Source: an uncultured Lachnospiraceae bacterium
GTDB taxonomy: Bacteria; Bacillota; Clostridia; Lachnospirales; Lachnospiraceae
Length of the DNA stretch: 64,000 nt
Direction: 5' to 3'
NCBI GenBank assembly: GCA_934352055.1
Contig: CAKRJY010000013.1
Span: forward strand, 13,585 to 77,584
Shown: positions 62,485 through 64,000 of the stretch, piece by piece
How the letters are laid out: the number at the start of each line of letters is the position of its first letter
Position numbering within the stretch: position 1 is the first letter of the stretch
Position numbers and translations under genes: made by a program
The notes under the pieces: model-generated
Seen by the model: only the letters and a program-made list of their open reading frames with translations
Told to the model about the DNA's origin: nothing
The model's database searches: none

Positions 62485-63423
62485 ATGGCTATTACAGCAG
62501 CTATGGTTAAGGAATTGCGCGAACTTACAGGCGCAGGTATGATGGATTGTAAGAAGGCACTTGGCGAGACTGATGGCGATATGGATGCTGCAGTTGAATT
62601 TCTTGCTAAGAAGGGTCTTGCAAAAGCTGAAAAGAAGGCTGGACGTATCGCAGCAGAAGGTATCGTATCACTTAAGGTATCTGACGATGCTAAGAAGGCA
62701 GTTGCAGTAGAAGTTAACTCTGAGACAGACTTCGTTGCAAAGAATGAAAAATTCCAGAATTATGTTGCAGATGTTGCTGCACAGGCAATGAACACAACAG
62801 CAACAGATATCGATGGATTCCTTGCTGAAACATGGGCACTTGATACAACAAAAACTGTAAATGAAGAACTTGCAAGCCAGATCGCTGTTATCGGTGAGAA
62901 CTTGAAGATTCGTCGTTTTGCTCAGTTGGAAGAAAGCAATGGTTTTATCGCTGATTATGTTCATATGGGTGGTAAGATTGGTGTTCTTGTAGATGTTGAG
63001 ACAGATGTTGTGAACGATGCTGTTAAGGAAATGGCTAGAAACCTTGCTATGCAGGTTGCAGCATTAAATCCTAAGTACACAGACAGATCTGAAGTAAGCG
63101 AAGAATATATCGCTCATGAGGAAGAAATTCTTCGTGCACAGATCGCTAACGATCCTAAGGAATCTCAGAAGCCTGAGAAGGTTATCGAAGGTATGATTAA
63201 GGGACGTATCAATAAGGAATTAAAAGAAGTTGTTCTTCTTGACCAGGTATACGTTAAGGCTGAAGATGGCAAGCAGATCGTTTCTAAGTATGTAGAAGAA
63301 GTTGCTAAGGCTAACAATGCTAACATTAAGATCAAAGGATTTGTTCGTTTTGAAACAGGCGAAGGAATCGAAAAGAAGGAAGAAGATTTTGCTGCAGAAG
63401 TTGCTGCACAGATGAATGCATAA
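62485..63423 (+). CDS. tsf: Translation elongation factor Ts
   Basis: 312 aa from ATG 62485 (SD GGAGG); an in-frame TTG at 62470 overlaps the SD and is rejected. The EF-Ts N-terminal and binding motifs are VKELRELTGAGMMDCKKALG, then EAVEFL-type AKKGLAKAEKKAGRIAAEG, then SETDFVAKNEKFQNYV. It exchanges GDP for GTP on EF-Tu. It follows rpsB by 27 bases and is followed by a strong terminator. Confidence 0.97.
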   Translation: MAITAAMVKELRELTGAGMMDCKKALGETDGDMDAAVEFLAKKGLAKAEKKAGRIAAEGIVSLKVSDDAKKAVAVEVNSETDFVAKNEKFQNYVADVAAQAMNTTATDIDGFLAETWALDTTKTVNEELASQIAVIGENLKIRRFAQLEESNGFIADYVHMGGKIGVLVDVETDVVNDAVKEMARNLAMQVAALNPKYTDRSEVSEEYIAHEEEILRAQIANDPKESQKPEKVIEGMIKGRINKELKEVVLLDQVYVKAEDGKQIVSKYVEEVAKANNANIKIKGFVRFETGEGIEKKEEDFAAEVAAQMNA

Positions 63424-63475
63424 TCTTACAGTTCGCATAAGGATTTGAACCGTATTATTATCATGTAGATCAATG

Positions 63476-63523
63476 AAAAACCTTGAATTTCCTATGAAAA
63501 TAGGATAATTCAAGGTTTTTTTT
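63476..63523 (+). terminator. Intrinsic terminator after tsf
   Basis: AACCTTGAATT pairs with AATTCAAGGTT, with an inner CCTAT/ATAGG stem and a GAAA loop, followed by eight T residues. A-rich on the left, it can also end the minus-strand gene that converges here. Confidence 0.85.
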
Positions 63524-63550
63524 GCGTATATTTTTATGACATTATAGATT

Positions 63551-64000
63551 TCATAACTTATTTCTTATTTTTCGGTAATCTCTTGGCGAATATCCTTTCA
63601 GCTTGTGAAAAAGCCGGCTGAAATAAAGCTGGTTATCATATCCGACAATCTTAGAAATCTCATTGATGGAATAAGTTGTTGTTTCAAGTAACATCTGAGC
63701 ATTGTTGATACGGATTCCCACAATGAATTGCATTGGTGTAGAACCGGTATATTTTTTGAAATTTCGGATAAACCAGCTGACACTCATGCCTCGTGAGGCA
63801 GCATAATCATCAATATTGATATTTTGATTGTAGTTTTCACTGAAAAAGGTAACAGCATTATCCATCTCATGATCAAGATATTCATTTTTTAATATGTGCT
63901 CTCTTGTCAGTTCCCGGTGGAAACTAATCAGAAGATGACGTAGCAAAAGGACAAGCATTTCCTCATAATTATCTTGACAGCGTTGGAGCTCGATAATGAT
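63551..64000 (-). CDS. AraC family transcriptional regulator (5' truncated)
   Basis: The frame is open to the window edge, so the N-terminal effector domain is missing; the ATG at 63958 is internal. The C-terminal AraC DNA-binding domain has both HTH units: INIDDYAASRGMSVSWFIRN with KKYTGSTPMQFI, then SINEISKIVGYDNQLYFSRL with KLKGYSPRDYRK. Such proteins often control sugar uptake or use. Target genes are not visible. Confidence 0.9.
   Translation of the reverse strand: MIIELQRCQDNYEEMLVLLLRHLLISFHRELTREHILKNEYLDHEMDNAVTFFSENYNQNINIDDYAASRGMSVSWFIRNFKKYTGSTPMQFIVGIRINNAQMLLETTTYSINEISKIVGYDNQLYFSRLFHKLKGYSPRDYRKIRNKL

Overview
The window comes from a low-GC, Gram-positive, motile, endospore-forming anaerobe, most likely a Lachnospiraceae member (Roseburia/Eubacterium rectale-like). 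The clues are an NfnAB-type electron-bifurcating oxidoreductase, CotJ spore-coat genes, a SigK-type sigma factor, CodY, a Bacillus/Clostridium-style fla/che operon (FliY, CheC, CheD, FlhF/FlhG) and DUF5716/DUF5717-type proteins, which I know mainly from this family. Assignments rest on reading motifs and gene order; no database search was run.

Layout. Positions 1-2.0 kb: the end of an nfnA/nfnB pair and a shared terminator. 2.0-3.1 kb (minus): a CobD/HisC-like PLP enzyme. 3.2-12.4 kb: a compact five-gene operon of poorly characterised proteins: a giant beta-sandwich/helical-repeat protein, an actin/Hsp70-fold protein, a TPR protein, a coiled-coil membrane protein and a protein with a CRP-like cap. 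It is the best candidate here for an undescribed system. 12.4-13.5 kb (minus): cotJA-cotJB-cotJC. 13.6-21.5 kb: gltX, a UvrD-like helicase, a DUF1292 protein (minus), a GH13 debranching-enzyme-like protein without key catalytic residues, a DUF5662-like protein, trpS and sigK. 21.6-27.3 kb: comM-like yifB, dprA, topA and codY, with a near-perfect CodY box at the codY promoter.

27.5-61.6 kb holds a nearly continuous flagellar/chemotaxis operon: flgB, flgC, fliE, fliF, fliG, fliH, fliI, fliJ, a MotE-like gene, fliK, flgD, a TIGR02530-type gene and flgE; then a terminator and a second promoter region; then motA, motB, fliL, fliM, fliY, cheY, fliO, fliP, fliQ, fliR, flhB, flhA, flhF, flhG, a PilZ gene, cheB, cheA, cheW, cheC, cheD, a small membrane protein gene and sigD. 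After sigD come a DUF342/FapA gene, a small charged protein gene, a SwrB-like gene and a MltG-N-like gene. 61.6-63.5 kb is rpsB-tsf with its own strong promoter and terminator. The window ends in a 5'-truncated AraC-type regulator on the minus strand.

The fla/che genes build rod, MS/C ring, export gate, hook and stator and provide most of the excitation/adaptation pathway (CheA, CheW, CheY, CheB, CheC, CheD; no CheR seen). The order dprA-topA-...-codY-flgB...sigD-swrB-rpsB-tsf parallels Bacillus subtilis, so this is an old conserved chromosomal neighbourhood rather than an acquired island. No tRNA, rRNA, CRISPR array, insertion sequence or prophage was recognised, and no stretch over 300 bases lacks a gene.
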